In this document: piece by piece, positions 19,034-27,727 of the stretch
How the letters are laid out: the number at the start of each line of letters is the position of its first letter
How positions within the stretch are numbered: the first letter of the stretch is position 1
Source of the DNA: an uncultured Algibacter sp.
GTDB lineage: Bacteria; Bacteroidota; Bacteroidia; Flavobacteriales; Flavobacteriaceae
DNA length: 64,000 nt
Assembly (NCBI GenBank): GCA_947502405.1
Contig: CANMZT010000003.1
Span: 267,159 to 331,158 of the forward strand
Direction: 5' to 3'
The notes under the pieces: model-generated
What the model saw: only the letters and a program-made list of their open reading frames with translations
Told to the model about the DNA's origin: nothing
Database searches by the model: none
Made by a program: the position numbers and the translations under genes

Positions 19034-19066
19034 ACGTCGAATCATGAGATTGCTGCCTTCGCAGGG
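19034..19066 (-). repeat. Partial palindromic intergenic repeat
   Basis: The segment with cgtcgaatcatgagattg and gctgccttcgcaggg resembles part of the TGTCATT...AATGACA-type repeat seen near 46.0 kb (shared cgtcga and gagatt words). It lies immediately 3' of the leftward AhpD-like gene. The ends are missing, so this is a weak call. Confidence 0.35.
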
Positions 19067-19067
19067 A

Positions 19068-19658
19068 TTAAACATGTTTCCCTTTTTCCCAACCATGCTT
19101 GCCTAAATACTGGTTACCACTCTCAACAGCACCACCTTCAATAGAAGTTCCCATACTATCATTCCACCTATTGAGATAACCAAACAAAGAGATTACACCC
19201 AGCATTTCAACAATTTCACCTTCATCCCAATGCTCATATAAACGTTTTTTTATTTCCTCGTCAACACCGTTTGGTACTTGAGAGGCTTGTAATGAAAAAT
19301 CTAAAGCAGCACGTTCGGCTTCGTTAAAGGCAGGATGTGTTCTGTATTCCCAGATATTATCTAGTTGTTCTTGTTCTGCGCCATAACGTTCCGCAGCTCT
19401 TATCGCATGGGCTTGACAATATCTACACCCTGTTGAATTACTTGAAACCCATGCAATCATTCGTTTTAAAGCTGAGGTTACACGACCCTCATTAGCCATT
19501 ACTGCTTTATTTAAGTTTATAAAGGCTTTACTAATTGCTGGTCTGCGTTGCATTGTAAGCACTGAGTTTGGACAAAACCCTAAGGTTTCATTAAAAAACT
19601 CAGCAAGCTTTTTGGTTTCTAAATCATGGTCAGCAGATAATGGTGTTACTAAAGGCAT
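19068..19658 (-). CDS. Carboxymuconolactone decarboxylase/AhpD-like peroxidase-related enzyme
   Basis: The 196-residue protein has the AhpD-type active-site pattern SSNSTGCRYCQAHAI, a CxxC with a downstream His, in a helical CMD fold. These proteins act as thiol-dependent hydroperoxide reductases or reductant partners. The C-terminal half (EAERAALDFSLQASQVPNG, YLNRWNDSMGT) matches the peroxidase-related subfamily of about 180-200 residues. It is divergent from an OsmC-family gene 58 bases away. A shared oxidative-stress role is inferred from the two families and their arrangement. Confidence 0.8.
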   Translation of the reverse strand: MPLVTPLSADHDLETKKLAEFFNETLGFCPNSVLTMQRRPAISKAFINLNKAVMANEGRVTSALKRMIAWVSSNSTGCRYCQAHAIRAAERYGAEQEQLDNIWEYRTHPAFNEAERAALDFSLQASQVPNGVDEEIKKRLYEHWDEGEIVEMLGVISLFGYLNRWNDSMGTSIEGGAVESGNQYLGKHGWEKGKHV

Positions 19659-19716
19659 ATTTTATTTTTTAAATAGTATTTTTGAAGTTACAAGTTAACA
19701 AAAAATAATTCGGAAA

Positions 19717-20139
19717 ATGACAAATAAAGTGACTACAAAATGGTTGGGAAATATGCGGTTTGAAAGTACAAATCCGTCAGGGCACAACTTATTTATTGAT
19801 GCAGGTGAGGAAAATGGTGGTAAAAGTGAAGGCTATCGCCCTAAAGCTTTAATGCTATCTGGTTTAGCGGGATGTTCAGGATTAGATGTAGCTGCTTTAA
19901 TTAAAAAAATGAAACTAGATGTTGATGATTTTAATATTGAAATTGAGGCTAACCTAACTGAAGAACACCCAAAATACTACGATAAAGTAGCGATGCATTT
20001 TCACTTTTATGGGGGCAATTTAAATGAAAAGAAGTTGCAACGCGCAGTTGATTTGTCTATTGAAAAATATTGTGGTGTTATGGAAATGTTTCGTCAATTT
20101 TCAGTGTTAGATATAGAAACGCACTTCCATAAACAATAA
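19717..20139 (+). CDS. OsmC-family protein
   Basis: This 140-residue protein has the OsmC fold, whose members reduce organic hydroperoxides with paired cysteines. The first cysteine is in SGLAGCSGLDVA (about residue 51) and the second in EKYCGVMEMF (about residue 122), in the family positions. It belongs to the YhfA-like subgroup rather than Ohr. It is divergent from the AhpD-like gene. recJ follows after 46 bases on the same strand. Confidence 0.85.
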   Translation: MTNKVTTKWLGNMRFESTNPSGHNLFIDAGEENGGKSEGYRPKALMLSGLAGCSGLDVAALIKKMKLDVDDFNIEIEANLTEEHPKYYDKVAMHFHFYGGNLNEKKLQRAVDLSIEKYCGVMEMFRQFSVLDIETHFHKQ

Positions 20140-20185
20140 AGGGAGATACTTTCGTTAAATTGTTATTATATAAACCTATCTCTCG

Positions 20186-21886
20186 ATGCGTTGGACATTA
20201 AAACCTAAACCACAAGTTGAAAAAGTTGAGGCTTTACAAAAAGCACTTCAAATAGATGTGACTACAGCTACTTTACTAGTGCAACGAGGTATAGAAACCT
20301 ATGATGATGCTAAGAGGTTTTTTAGGCCAAGTTTAAAAGATTTACACGATCCATTCTTAATGAAAGACATGGATAAAGCTGTGGCTAGAATTGAAAAGGC
20401 TATTGCCAATAAAGAGAATATTCTAGTTTATGGCGATTATGATGTTGATGGAACAACTTCTGTAGCATTAATGTCGTCTTATTTAAAAACCAAACATGGT
20501 TTAGTATACACCTACATTCCAAACCGGTATGATGAAGGTTATGGCATCTCTTACAAGGGAATCAACTTTGCTCTTGAAAATGAGTTTTCGTTAGTGATTG
20601 CTTTAGACTGTGGAATTAAATCAGTTGAAAAGATTGAGCATGCTAAAAAGTTAGGTATCGATTTTATTATATGCGATCACCACAGGCCAGCGGACAAAAT
20701 CCCTGATGCAGCAGCAGTTTTAGATCCTAAGCGTGAAGATTGTGAATATCCGTATAAAGAATTGTGCGGTTGTGGTGTTGGTTTTAAATTGGTTCAAGCT
20801 TTAGCATCTAAAGATGGTAAAACTGCAGAAGACTTAACAGAATACTTAGATTTGGTGGCTACAGCTATTGGTGCGGATATTGTACCTATAGATGGTGAAA
20901 ATAGAATATTAGCCTATTTTGGTTTAATGGTAATAAATACCAATCCTAGATCTGGAATAAAAGCCATTTTAGACCAAGTAGAAAAAACAGAATTAACAAT
21001 TACTGATGTTGTTTTTGTGGTGGCACCAAGAATAAATGCTGCAGGACGTATGAAACACGGTAACTATGCAGTATCCTTATTAACAGAGGAAGAGCCAGAA
21101 ATGGCTGTAAAATATGCTGCAGAAATTAATGAGTATAATCTTGATAGACGTGAAACAGATAAGCAAATTACAGAAGAAGCTCTTGCACAAATTGAAGAAC
21201 AAAAAGAACAGGACCGCCTTACTACTGTTGTTTACCATGAAGATTGGCATAAAGGTGTTATTGGTATTGTGGCTTCTAGACTAACGGAAACCTATTACAG
21301 GCCTACTTTAGTATTTACAAAAAGTGGCAATAAACTAGCTGCTTCTGCACGCTCAGTTAGAGGTTTTGATGTTTATAACGCTTTGGAAGCTTGTAAAGAA
21401 CACATTGAACAATTTGGTGGGCATAAATATGCAGCAGGATTAACACTTGAAGAAGAAAATTACGACGCATTTAAACAAGCTTTTGAAGATGTGGTTTCTG
21501 AAACCATTGATAGAAATTTATTAACTCCAGAAATTAAGATTGATGCTAAAATTGATTTAAAAGATATTACACCCAAGTTTTATCGTATTTTAAAACAATT
21601 TGCGCCTTATGGCCCCAGTAACATGACACCAGTTTTTATGACTGAAGATTTGATTGACACAGGTTATGGAAAATGTGTTGGAGCAGATAAAACTCATTTA
21701 CGTTTGACTGCTACACAACCAAAATCTAACAGTAGAATGGTAAGTATTGGTTTTAGTATGGGTGATAAGTTTGATTTGATTTCTAATGGAAAACCTTTTA
21801 GAGCGGTTTATTCTATTGATGAGAATGAGTGGCGAGGGCATATAAGTTTACAGCTTAAATTGAGAGATATTAAAAAGCAAGAGTAA
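20186..21886 (+). CDS. recJ: Single-stranded-DNA-specific exonuclease RecJ
   Basis: This 5'-3' exonuclease degrades single-stranded DNA in recombination and mismatch repair. The 566 residues carry the phosphoesterase motifs GDYDVDG (residues 83-89) and CDHHRP (DHH at 164-166), AIGADIVP, RINAAGRM, and the DHHA1 domain with SARSVRGFDVYNAL and FGGHKYAAG. The C-terminal OB-fold follows. All metal-binding residues appear intact. The MFS gene starts 8 bases downstream. Confidence 0.95.
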   Translation: MRWTLKPKPQVEKVEALQKALQIDVTTATLLVQRGIETYDDAKRFFRPSLKDLHDPFLMKDMDKAVARIEKAIANKENILVYGDYDVDGTTSVALMSSYLKTKHGLVYTYIPNRYDEGYGISYKGINFALENEFSLVIALDCGIKSVEKIEHAKKLGIDFIICDHHRPADKIPDAAAVLDPKREDCEYPYKELCGCGVGFKLVQALASKDGKTAEDLTEYLDLVATAIGADIVPIDGENRILAYFGLMVINTNPRSGIKAILDQVEKTELTITDVVFVVAPRINAAGRMKHGNYAVSLLTEEEPEMAVKYAAEINEYNLDRRETDKQITEEALAQIEEQKEQDRLTTVVYHEDWHKGVIGIVASRLTETYYRPTLVFTKSGNKLAASARSVRGFDVYNALEACKEHIEQFGGHKYAAGLTLEEENYDAFKQAFEDVVSETIDRNLLTPEIKIDAKIDLKDITPKFYRILKQFAPYGPSNMTPVFMTEDLIDTGYGKCVGADKTHLRLTATQPKSNSRMVSIGFSMGDKFDLISNGKPFRAVYSIDENEWRGHISLQLKLRDIKKQE

Positions 21887-21893
21887 TTTATAG

Positions 21894-23162
21894 ATGCCAA
21901 AAACCGATCCATACGCAGCTCTCCGAATTAAGGAATTTAATATTTTTTTATTATTGCGTTTATTCTTAGTGTTTGGATGGTCGATGCAATTTATTGTTAT
22001 TGAATGGCAAGTTTATAGCATAACAAAAGACCCACTTTCACTAGGTATTATAGGTCTTATGGAGATTATTCCAGCATTTACCATGGCATTATTTGCGGGA
22101 CATATTGTAGACCAAAAGGAAAAGAGAAACCTATTTGCCTTGTGTATTGCTGCTTTTTCTCTTATAAGTTTAGGGTTATTTCTATTAACATCTGATAAGG
22201 TTGTTGGTGATTGGTCTACCCAATCTATTTTATATTGTATTTATGCGTTGGTGTTTTTTGGTGGGTTTTTGCGTTCCTTTTTTGGCCCTATAATATTCTC
22301 TTTAGTGGCATTAATTGTCCCTAAAAAAATATACCCAAATGCAGCAACATGGAGCACTAGTACATGGAAAACAGCAGCTGTTTTAGGGGCGCTTTTCGGA
22401 GGTTTTTTTATCAGTTGGATAGGTGTAGCTAGTACATTGTGCGTTGTGTTTTTTCTTGTTGTTATATCTTTTTTTATGGTTTTTCTAATTGAGAAGAAGC
22501 CTATTTTGAATAAAAATATTGGTGAACCCGTGAAAGAAAGTTTAAAGGTTGGTGTACGTTTTGTATTTCAGAATAAAGCTATTTTAGGAGCTTTAACCTT
22601 GGATATGATAGCCGTTTTGTTTGGAGGAACCGTTGCTATTCTCTCTGTTTTTGCACAAGATATTTTAGAAGTTGGTAGTGAAGGTTTTGGTATTTTAAAT
22701 GCATCGATATCTATGGGAAGCATAGTTACCATGTTTGCAACTACCTATATTCCGATTAGTAAGAATACGGGAAAAAAATTACTTATTGCCGTGTTTATTT
22801 TTGGTGTGAGTATTATTGGTTTTGGATTATCTAATATATTTTGGTTAAGTGTACTGATGTTATTTATAAGTGGTGCTGCTGATGGGGTTTCTATGATTAT
22901 CCGTCAGACGATTTTACAATTAAAAACGCCTGATGATATGAGGGGTAGGGTTTCATCTGTAAATTCTATGTTTGTTGGATCTTCCAATGAATTAGGTGCT
23001 TTTGAAAGTGGTTTAGCTGCTAAATTAATTGGACCTGTTGCTGCTGTAGTTTTTGGGGGAACAATGACCTTGATTACCGTATTTGCTATAGGTGTGAAAA
23101 ACCCCGTATTAAGAGAGTTGGATTTAACTGAAGATGTTAATGCTAGTGAGAATGAGATTTAA
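21894..23162 (+). CDS. MFS transporter (EntS/MFS_3-like)
   Basis: The 422-residue inner-membrane protein has about 12 hydrophobic spans and the family loop motif AGHIVDQKEKR between helices 2 and 3. The C-terminal half contains the RGRVSSVNSM loop typical of the MFS_3 branch that includes EntS. Members export siderophores, drugs or other small molecules; the substrate here is unknown. It is probably cotranscribed with recJ and overlaps the convergent lpxH by 4 bases. Confidence 0.85.
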   Translation: MPKTDPYAALRIKEFNIFLLLRLFLVFGWSMQFIVIEWQVYSITKDPLSLGIIGLMEIIPAFTMALFAGHIVDQKEKRNLFALCIAAFSLISLGLFLLTSDKVVGDWSTQSILYCIYALVFFGGFLRSFFGPIIFSLVALIVPKKIYPNAATWSTSTWKTAAVLGALFGGFFISWIGVASTLCVVFFLVVISFFMVFLIEKKPILNKNIGEPVKESLKVGVRFVFQNKAILGALTLDMIAVLFGGTVAILSVFAQDILEVGSEGFGILNASISMGSIVTMFATTYIPISKNTGKKLLIAVFIFGVSIIGFGLSNIFWLSVLMLFISGAADGVSMIIRQTILQLKTPDDMRGRVSSVNSMFVGSSNELGAFESGLAAKLIGPVAAVVFGGTMTLITVFAIGVKNPVLRELDLTEDVNASENEI

Positions 23163-23911
23163 AACTCTTTTAATTCTAGAGTTTCACCATCAAACACACC
23201 ATAAGTATAGTACTGAATCCAATCGCCTAAATTGATGTATTTTGAGTTTTCATTGAGGTTTATGTCAAGAGGTAGGTGTCTGTGTCCAAAAACAAAGTAA
23301 TCTCTATGTTTATCTTCTAGTTTACGTTTGCAATATTGAACAAGCCATTCGTTTTCTTCCCCTAAAAATGTAGCATCATCATCACCAGAAATGAGCTTAT
23401 TTTTTACCGAGAAGTATTGTGCAATTCGCATGCCAATATCTGGATGCCCCCATTGGAAAACCCATTTAAAAAACGGATTGGTGAATACTTTTTTTAATCG
23501 CTTATAACCTTTATCTCCGGGGCCTAAACCATCGCCATGGCCTATAAAAAATGTTTTATTGTTAAAGGTGAATTCTTTAGGCTTGTGGTAAACGGGAATC
23601 CCTAATTCTTCTTCAAAATAGCCATTCATCCATAAATCGTGATTGCCTACAAAATAATGGATTGGGATACCAGAATCTGCAATTTCGGCTAGTTTGCCCA
23701 ATGTTCTGGTAAACCCTCTAGGAACAACGGTTTTGTACTCGAACCAAAAATCGAATAAATCGCCTAACAAGAAAATTACCGCGGCATCTTTTTTTATTTC
23801 ATCTAGCCATGCTACAAACTTTTTTTCACGAGGAAATGATGCTTCTTTGGTAGGCGCTCCTAAATGATTATCTGATGCGAAATATATTTTTTTGCCTTTG
23901 GGTATTTGCAT
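23159..23911 (-). CDS. lpxH: UDP-2,3-diacylglucosamine diphosphatase (LpxH-like)
   Basis: This metallophosphatase cleaves UDP-2,3-diacylglucosamine to lipid X and UMP in lipid A synthesis at the cytoplasmic face of the inner membrane. The 250 residues show the calcineurin-type metal motifs SDNHLGA (the usual SDxHL), LLGDLFDFWFEY, VGNHDLWM, GHGDGLG and FGHRHLP. The insertion between motifs (YKRLKKVFTNPFFKW) matches the lipid-binding lid. It is monocistronic. Confidence 0.88.
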   Translation of the reverse strand: MQIPKGKKIYFASDNHLGAPTKEASFPREKKFVAWLDEIKKDAAVIFLLGDLFDFWFEYKTVVPRGFTRTLGKLAEIADSGIPIHYFVGNHDLWMNGYFEEELGIPVYHKPKEFTFNNKTFFIGHGDGLGPGDKGYKRLKKVFTNPFFKWVFQWGHPDIGMRIAQYFSVKNKLISGDDDATFLGEENEWLVQYCKRKLEDKHRDYFVFGHRHLPLDINLNENSKYINLGDWIQYYTYGVFDGETLELKEF

Positions 23912-24038
23912 GGTGTAAATATAATGTATTCCTACAAACGCTGGAATCTCATTTAAGAATTATAACTTTTTTAATTAGTTATAAATTAAGCAGAAATGCT
24001 ATTGCTTAACTTCATAATCCTAAATTTTGCTGATAAGT

Positions 24039-24125
24039 GCGCTAGGGATTGCAGTGAAAATCCTTTTTGTGAGGCACGAGCAAAAAGATTGTAGCGTAAA
24101 GCCCGACCCCTTGTGGGTAGCGCCC
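24039..24125 (-). repeat. Structured intergenic element, copy R2
   Basis: Read on the minus strand, it starts gggcgctaccca, then ggggtcgggcttt, a hairpin formed by aatctttttg and caaaaaggatt, and ends caatccctagcgc. The outer stem is GCGCTA/TAGCGC instead of the GCGTTA/TAACGC of other copies, a compensatory change. It starts 7 bases after the queD stop, in the orientation of queD. Confidence 0.7.
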
Positions 24126-24131
24126 AAAAGA

Positions 24132-24587
24132 TTAATCTTGATCGCTGGCAAACCACTCTGCAAAACTTGTTGCGGTTTCTTGGAGTTTTAAAGAATGTAA
24201 CTTGATGTTTTCTGGAAGGCGTGCTTTTATTTTTTTTGCAAAATCGATAACCATCATCTCGCTAGTAGGTTGATAATCAACTAACAAAACGTTGTGCCCT
24301 CTGTCTTTTAACTCTTTGGCGAGTTCTACATGTGGTGTATTTTTATTAAATACTGTGGCATGATCGAAGACGTTTACGATTTCTTCTTTTACAATTTTTT
24401 TTAGGTCACCAAAATCGATAACCATCCCATATTTAACGTTTGAGGTATCTGAAATGGGTTTACCGATTACCGTAACATCTAAACGGTAACTATGTCCGTG
24501 TACGTTTTTACATTTTCCGTCGTAACCGTAAAGGGCATGACCGGTTTCAAAAGAGAATTGCTTGGTGATACGAATGTTGTTTCCCAT
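24132..24587 (-). CDS. queD: 6-pyruvoyl-tetrahydropterin synthase / QueD family protein
   Basis: The family converts dihydroneopterin triphosphate to 6-carboxytetrahydropterin (queuosine path) or to 6-pyruvoyltetrahydropterin. The 151 residues show the zinc ligands His17, His30 and His32 (TGHALYGYDGKCKNVHGHSY) with catalytic Cys26. A late ETATSFAEW holds the substrate-binding glutamate. The Cys spacing fits the QueD branch. It is the last gene of a leftward operon and its ATG overlaps the TAA of the tiny upstream gene (TAATG), so translation is probably coupled. Confidence 0.9.
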   Translation of the reverse strand: MGNNIRITKQFSFETGHALYGYDGKCKNVHGHSYRLDVTVIGKPISDTSNVKYGMVIDFGDLKKIVKEEIVNVFDHATVFNKNTPHVELAKELKDRGHNVLLVDYQPTSEMMVIDFAKKIKARLPENIKLHSLKLQETATSFAEWFASDQD

Positions 24588-24685
24588 TATCTTCTTTTTC
24601 TTTTATTTATAAAGTATACGATGATTAGAACTAAGCCTAATATTAGAAATAATCCGTTACCGCTGATGAATGACATAATATCCAT
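24587..24685 (-). CDS. Tiny membrane protein upstream of queD (32 aa)
   Basis: An ATG at 24685 opens 32 codons ending in TAA at 24587, which overlaps the queD ATG by one base. The peptide has a short polar start (MDIMSFISGN), a hydrophobic span (GLFLILGLVLIIVYFI) and a basic end (NKRKRR), so it should insert in the membrane with a cytoplasmic C-terminus. The stop/start overlap and tight operon spacing argue that it is translated. The function is unknown. Confidence 0.55.
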   Translation of the reverse strand: MDIMSFISGNGLFLILGLVLIIVYFINKRKRR

Positions 24686-24693
24686 AGTGCTGT

Positions 24694-24864
24694 TTATTGA
24701 TTTCTTTTTTTGTGATATTTAAACATTAAATAGGCTAGTGCCACAAGTACAACAAAGGGTAGCATACCCCCAATATAAACACCTATTTCGTAGCCTTTAT
24801 CTGGAGCGTTTTGAATTTTTTCTTCAATATTTACTTTTTGAAGTGTAGCGATAAATAGATGCAT
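24694..24864 (-). CDS. Small membrane protein in the MATE-queD operon (56 aa)
   Basis: An ATG at 24864 opens 56 codons ending in TAA at 24694, 8 bases before the next small ORF and 27 bases after the MATE stop. The peptide has an amphipathic N-terminus (MHLFIATLQKVNIEEKIQN), one hydrophobic span (IGGMLPFVVLVALAYLMF) and a basic tail (KYHKKRNQ). It fills the space between MATE and queD with no slack, which supports a real gene. No homologue is recognised. Confidence 0.5.
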   Translation of the reverse strand: MHLFIATLQKVNIEEKIQNAPDKGYEIGVYIGGMLPFVVLVALAYLMFKYHKKRNQ

Positions 24865-24891
24865 ACTAGTTTATAATGCTGTTGTGCAAAG

Positions 24892-26226
24892 TTAATTGTT
24901 TTGTGCTAGTGGGATAAATATTTTTCTGAATTTTATGATTAGCGGGACTCCCCGCGCAATTATCCAAAATGTAATGGCTATAAATATAGCATGGAGTTGA
25001 TAATCTAAACTGTCTAACCAAAAAAGTATGGGTATAAAAACCAAAAAAGTTGAGAATAGAAGTACGTTACGCAGATATTTCATTTTTCCTAAGCCTTTAA
25101 AAATACCATCGAAAATAAAGGCTAGTGTGCAGAGCGGTTGCATAACTAAAACAATCCAAAATATATTATAAAAGACTTTTAGCACTAAGGGTTCTTTAGT
25201 AAAGATTCGCCCAATGGGGTAATAGAATAACGCCCCAATAACAGCCAAAATAACTCCTATTATAACTCCATATTTTATAAGTTTATTACTTAGCGTTATT
25301 AATGCCTTATAGTCTTTGGCTCCAAATAGTTTTCCTGATAAAATATTACCAGCACTGGCATAACCATCAACTATAAAGGCACCTAAAAACCATAAATTTA
25401 TGGCTATAGTATAGGCTGCAATATATTCGGCACCATAGCTGGTAGCATAGGCACTGGCAAAATAGAGTGTTACATTTAGCGCTATTGTTCTAACAAACAA
25501 ATTTAGAATCATTAAAATGAATCGCTTTATTTCTGGATTGAAAGGAAAACTTGGTTTTAAGGGAATAGATGTTTTTTTGAGTAAATAAAACGCAGAAAAG
25601 CAAGCCATAAGTATTTGCGCTATAACACTGGCGTAGGCGGCACCTTCAATATTCATAGGTTTTACGTAGCCATCAATACCGTAAACTAAAATTACATCTA
25701 AAATAATGTTTGATGTTGCACCAATAATAGCAATAATCATTGGGTGAAAGGTGTTTTGTAGGCCTCTAAAAGCACCAAAGACAGCTATGGTAAATAGAGT
25801 AAAAGGAAATCCCAAAACTCGTATTTTATAATATACAACAGAGTAATCTAAAATTAAATCTGAAGCATTATATAGTTTAAAAATCTGTTTGGTAATGGGA
25901 TAGGTGCCAAAAATAATTAATATACTTAGCGAGGTAATTATAAAAATAGCTTGAGCTGGCAGATTTTTTATTTTGTCTAGTTTATTAGCACCAACATATT
26001 GAGAAACAATAGAGGAAATGGCACTTCTGGTTTGACCCAGCACCCAAATAAGCATAGAGATAAAAGTAGTTACAATACCAACGGCGGCTAACGATTCTGT
26101 TGCATTAACTTGAATATTACCTACTATAGCTGCATCAGTTAAGGACAGAATTGGTTCTGATACCCCAGAAATTAAAGCTGGAATAGCCAACTTGTTAATA
26201 TGTTTTAAGCTAATGTTAGTGCTCAC
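24892..26226 (-). CDS. MATE family efflux transporter
   Basis: This 444-residue inner-membrane transporter has about 12 hydrophobic helices in two similar halves. It belongs to the DinF-like branch of multidrug and toxin extrusion transporters, which exchange drugs or metabolites for H+ or Na+. Typical elements are PALISGVSEPILSLTDAAIVG at the start of helix 1 and GQTRSAISSIVSQYVGA near helix 2. The start is a GTG at 26226 whose bases overlap the TGA of the acetyltransferase gene (GTGA), indicating coupling. The substrate is unknown. Confidence 0.88.
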   Translation of the reverse strand: MSTNISLKHINKLAIPALISGVSEPILSLTDAAIVGNIQVNATESLAAVGIVTTFISMLIWVLGQTRSAISSIVSQYVGANKLDKIKNLPAQAIFIITSLSILIIFGTYPITKQIFKLYNASDLILDYSVVYYKIRVLGFPFTLFTIAVFGAFRGLQNTFHPMIIAIIGATSNIILDVILVYGIDGYVKPMNIEGAAYASVIAQILMACFSAFYLLKKTSIPLKPSFPFNPEIKRFILMILNLFVRTIALNVTLYFASAYATSYGAEYIAAYTIAINLWFLGAFIVDGYASAGNILSGKLFGAKDYKALITLSNKLIKYGVIIGVILAVIGALFYYPIGRIFTKEPLVLKVFYNIFWIVLVMQPLCTLAFIFDGIFKGLGKMKYLRNVLLFSTFLVFIPILFWLDSLDYQLHAIFIAITFWIIARGVPLIIKFRKIFIPLAQNN

Positions 26227-26723
26227 AAGACAAGTTCATAACAATGAAAGGGATATTCACTTTGTTTAGGAAAGTAAATATCGCCAAGTTTTTTATAGCC
26301 ACGAAGTTCGTAAAACTTTTGGTTTCTTTTGTTTTTTGAAAAGGTATCTAATCTAACGGATTGATAATTATTTTTTTGAGCATAATCCTCGGCAAATTCC
26401 ATAAGTTTTCGGGCAAAACCTTTTCCTTGTTGCTTTGGATGAATAGCTAATCTGTGGATGTAAATATTATTTTTATTTGGAGTTAACCAAGAGATTGGAA
26501 TATATTCCTCGTCCATAAACGTTGAAATTGTTACACAACCTATAATCTCATTTTCAATCTCTAAAACATATAATTCCCCTCGGTTTACATCATTTAAAAA
26601 AGGCGTTTTACTAGGATAGAATTCATTCCACTGAAAAATATTTTTTGCAATCATATATGTTGCACATGCCTTTGTGATTTTTAAAATATTATCTATGTCA
26701 GCTGCAGTTCCTTTTCGAATCAT
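26223..26723 (-). CDS. GNAT family N-acetyltransferase
   Basis: This 166-residue cytoplasmic acetyltransferase has the acetyl-CoA pyrophosphate loop HPKQQGKGFARKLM and the C-terminal motif LDTFSKNKRNQKFYELRGYKKLG typical of the fold. The acceptor is unknown. It is the first gene of the leftward operon GNAT - MATE - two small membrane ORFs - queD, and is divergent from the stress-protein gene 58 bases away. Confidence 0.88.
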   Translation of the reverse strand: MIRKGTAADIDNILKITKACATYMIAKNIFQWNEFYPSKTPFLNDVNRGELYVLEIENEIIGCVTISTFMDEEYIPISWLTPNKNNIYIHRLAIHPKQQGKGFARKLMEFAEDYAQKNNYQSVRLDTFSKNKRNQKFYELRGYKKLGDIYFPKQSEYPFHCYELVL

Positions 26724-26733
26724 TTAATTGTTA

Positions 26734-26741
26734 TACTTTTG
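26734..26741 (+). promoter_or_regulatory. Promoter -7 box for the universal stress protein gene
   Basis: TACTTTTG matches TAnnTTTG and lies 40 bases before the ATG at 26782, in the short divergent region with the GNAT gene. No clear -33 element is seen. Confidence 0.4.
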
Positions 26742-26781
26742 CATCAAATTTATTGTAAATTTAGTTTTTAAAGTTATAAGC

Positions 26782-27576
26782 ATGAAGAATATTTTAGTTC
26801 CAGTAGGCTCGTCAAGAAATGCTGTAAACCATTTACAGTATGCTGTAGATTTTGCTAAGGCTTTTGATGCAAAACTTTTTGTAGTGCAAGTGTATAATGT
26901 ATACACTAAAGCTGGTACTATGATTAAGGTAGATAAAATTATTGAGAGAGAAAGTTTATCTTTTTTAAATGATTTAATTTCCAAGGTTGATACTAAGGGT
27001 GTTGATGTTATTGTAAAAACCTTAAAAGGTAATTTAATTGATACTTTAGAGCTAGCATGTAAGGCAGCTGAAGTTGATTTGGTTTTAATTGAGCCAAGAA
27101 CAAATTCTATTAAGGATGAAGTATACTTGGGTAAAACTTCAGGGAAAATTATAAAACAAATGGATGTCCCTGCACTTATTATTCCTGAAGGCTATAAGTT
27201 CTCTAAGCCAAATTCAATTTTAATGGCTATTAAGTCGGCTATTATTAAGAAAGAGGGTGTTTTAAAACCACTAACTGATTTTAAACAAAAGTTTGAATCT
27301 AATGTTGATTTATTGTTGGTTAAAACGCCATATCATAATGAGGGGGATTTTAATCTTAACACCGAATTATCTGGTTTAGTAAAAAACATTACTAAAACTG
27401 AAAATGCGACTACCTTTCAAGGCGTACTCCAGCACTTTCAATCTCATAATCCAGATATACTTTGTGTAGTAAGACGCAAAAGAGGTTTCTTTGCCAAAAA
27501 ATGGGAAAAGAATACCATTTTGAAAAGGGATTTCCATAGTAACATCCCTGTATTGGTGTTGAGTGGTTTAAAATAA
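26782..27576 (+). CDS. Universal stress protein (UspA-like)
   Basis: The 264-residue cytoplasmic protein starts MKNILVPVGSSRNAVNHLQYA, the usual UspA strand and helix. A longer in-frame ORF from 26728 would add an unlikely leader that runs across the promoter. The first domain has LEL-type helices and VDLVLIEP, and the second half (about 150-264) is a diverged second Usp-like unit. The GxxGS nucleotide motif is present only weakly (LGKTSGKIIKQMDVPALIIP). A stress or low-oxygen role is inferred from the family. The tRNA gene follows 4 bases after the stop. Confidence 0.8.
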   Translation: MKNILVPVGSSRNAVNHLQYAVDFAKAFDAKLFVVQVYNVYTKAGTMIKVDKIIERESLSFLNDLISKVDTKGVDVIVKTLKGNLIDTLELACKAAEVDLVLIEPRTNSIKDEVYLGKTSGKIIKQMDVPALIIPEGYKFSKPNSILMAIKSAIIKKEGVLKPLTDFKQKFESNVDLLLVKTPYHNEGDFNLNTELSGLVKNITKTENATTFQGVLQHFQSHNPDILCVVRRKRGFFAKKWEKNTILKRDFHSNIPVLVLSGLK

Positions 27577-27580
27577 AAAA

Positions 27581-27654
27581 GGGGCATTAGCTCATTTGGC
27601 TAGAGCGCTACGCTGGCAGCGTAGAGGCGATCGGTTCGAATCCGATATGCTCCA
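27581..27654 (+). tRNA. tRNA-Ala (anticodon GGC)
   Basis: A complete cloverleaf is visible. The acceptor stem is GGGGCAT/ATGCTCC with the G3-U70 pair that marks alanine tRNAs. The D-arm is GCTC/GAGC, the anticodon stem is CTACG/CGTAG with loop CTGGCAG (anticodon GGC), and the T-arm is ATCGG-TTCGAAT-CCGAT. The discriminator is A, and the CCA tail is not encoded. A terminator follows. Confidence 0.97.
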
Positions 27655-27670
27655 CTAAAATTTAATAAGA

Positions 27671-27699
27671 TCTGACAAAATATTTTGTCAGATTTTTTC
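27671..27699 (+). terminator. Terminator after tRNA-Ala
   Basis: A stem (tctgacaaaa / ttttgtcaga) with a very short loop is followed by TTTTTT, 16 bases after the tRNA. Confidence 0.8.
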
Positions 27700-27705
27700 T
27701 TTATT

Positions 27706-27713
27706 TATATTTG
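27706..27713 (+). promoter_or_regulatory. Promoter -7 box for the SusD-like gene
   Basis: TATATTTG matches TAnnTTTG and lies 14 bases before the ATG at 27728, directly after the tRNA terminator. No clear -33 box is seen. Confidence 0.45.
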
Positions 27714-27727
27714 AATAAATCTTTGCT

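Noticed and set aside
24492..24722. Rightward 76-codon ORF across the queD start
   Set aside because: It overlaps queD and the two small leftward ORFs antisense, and its translation has no coding signature.
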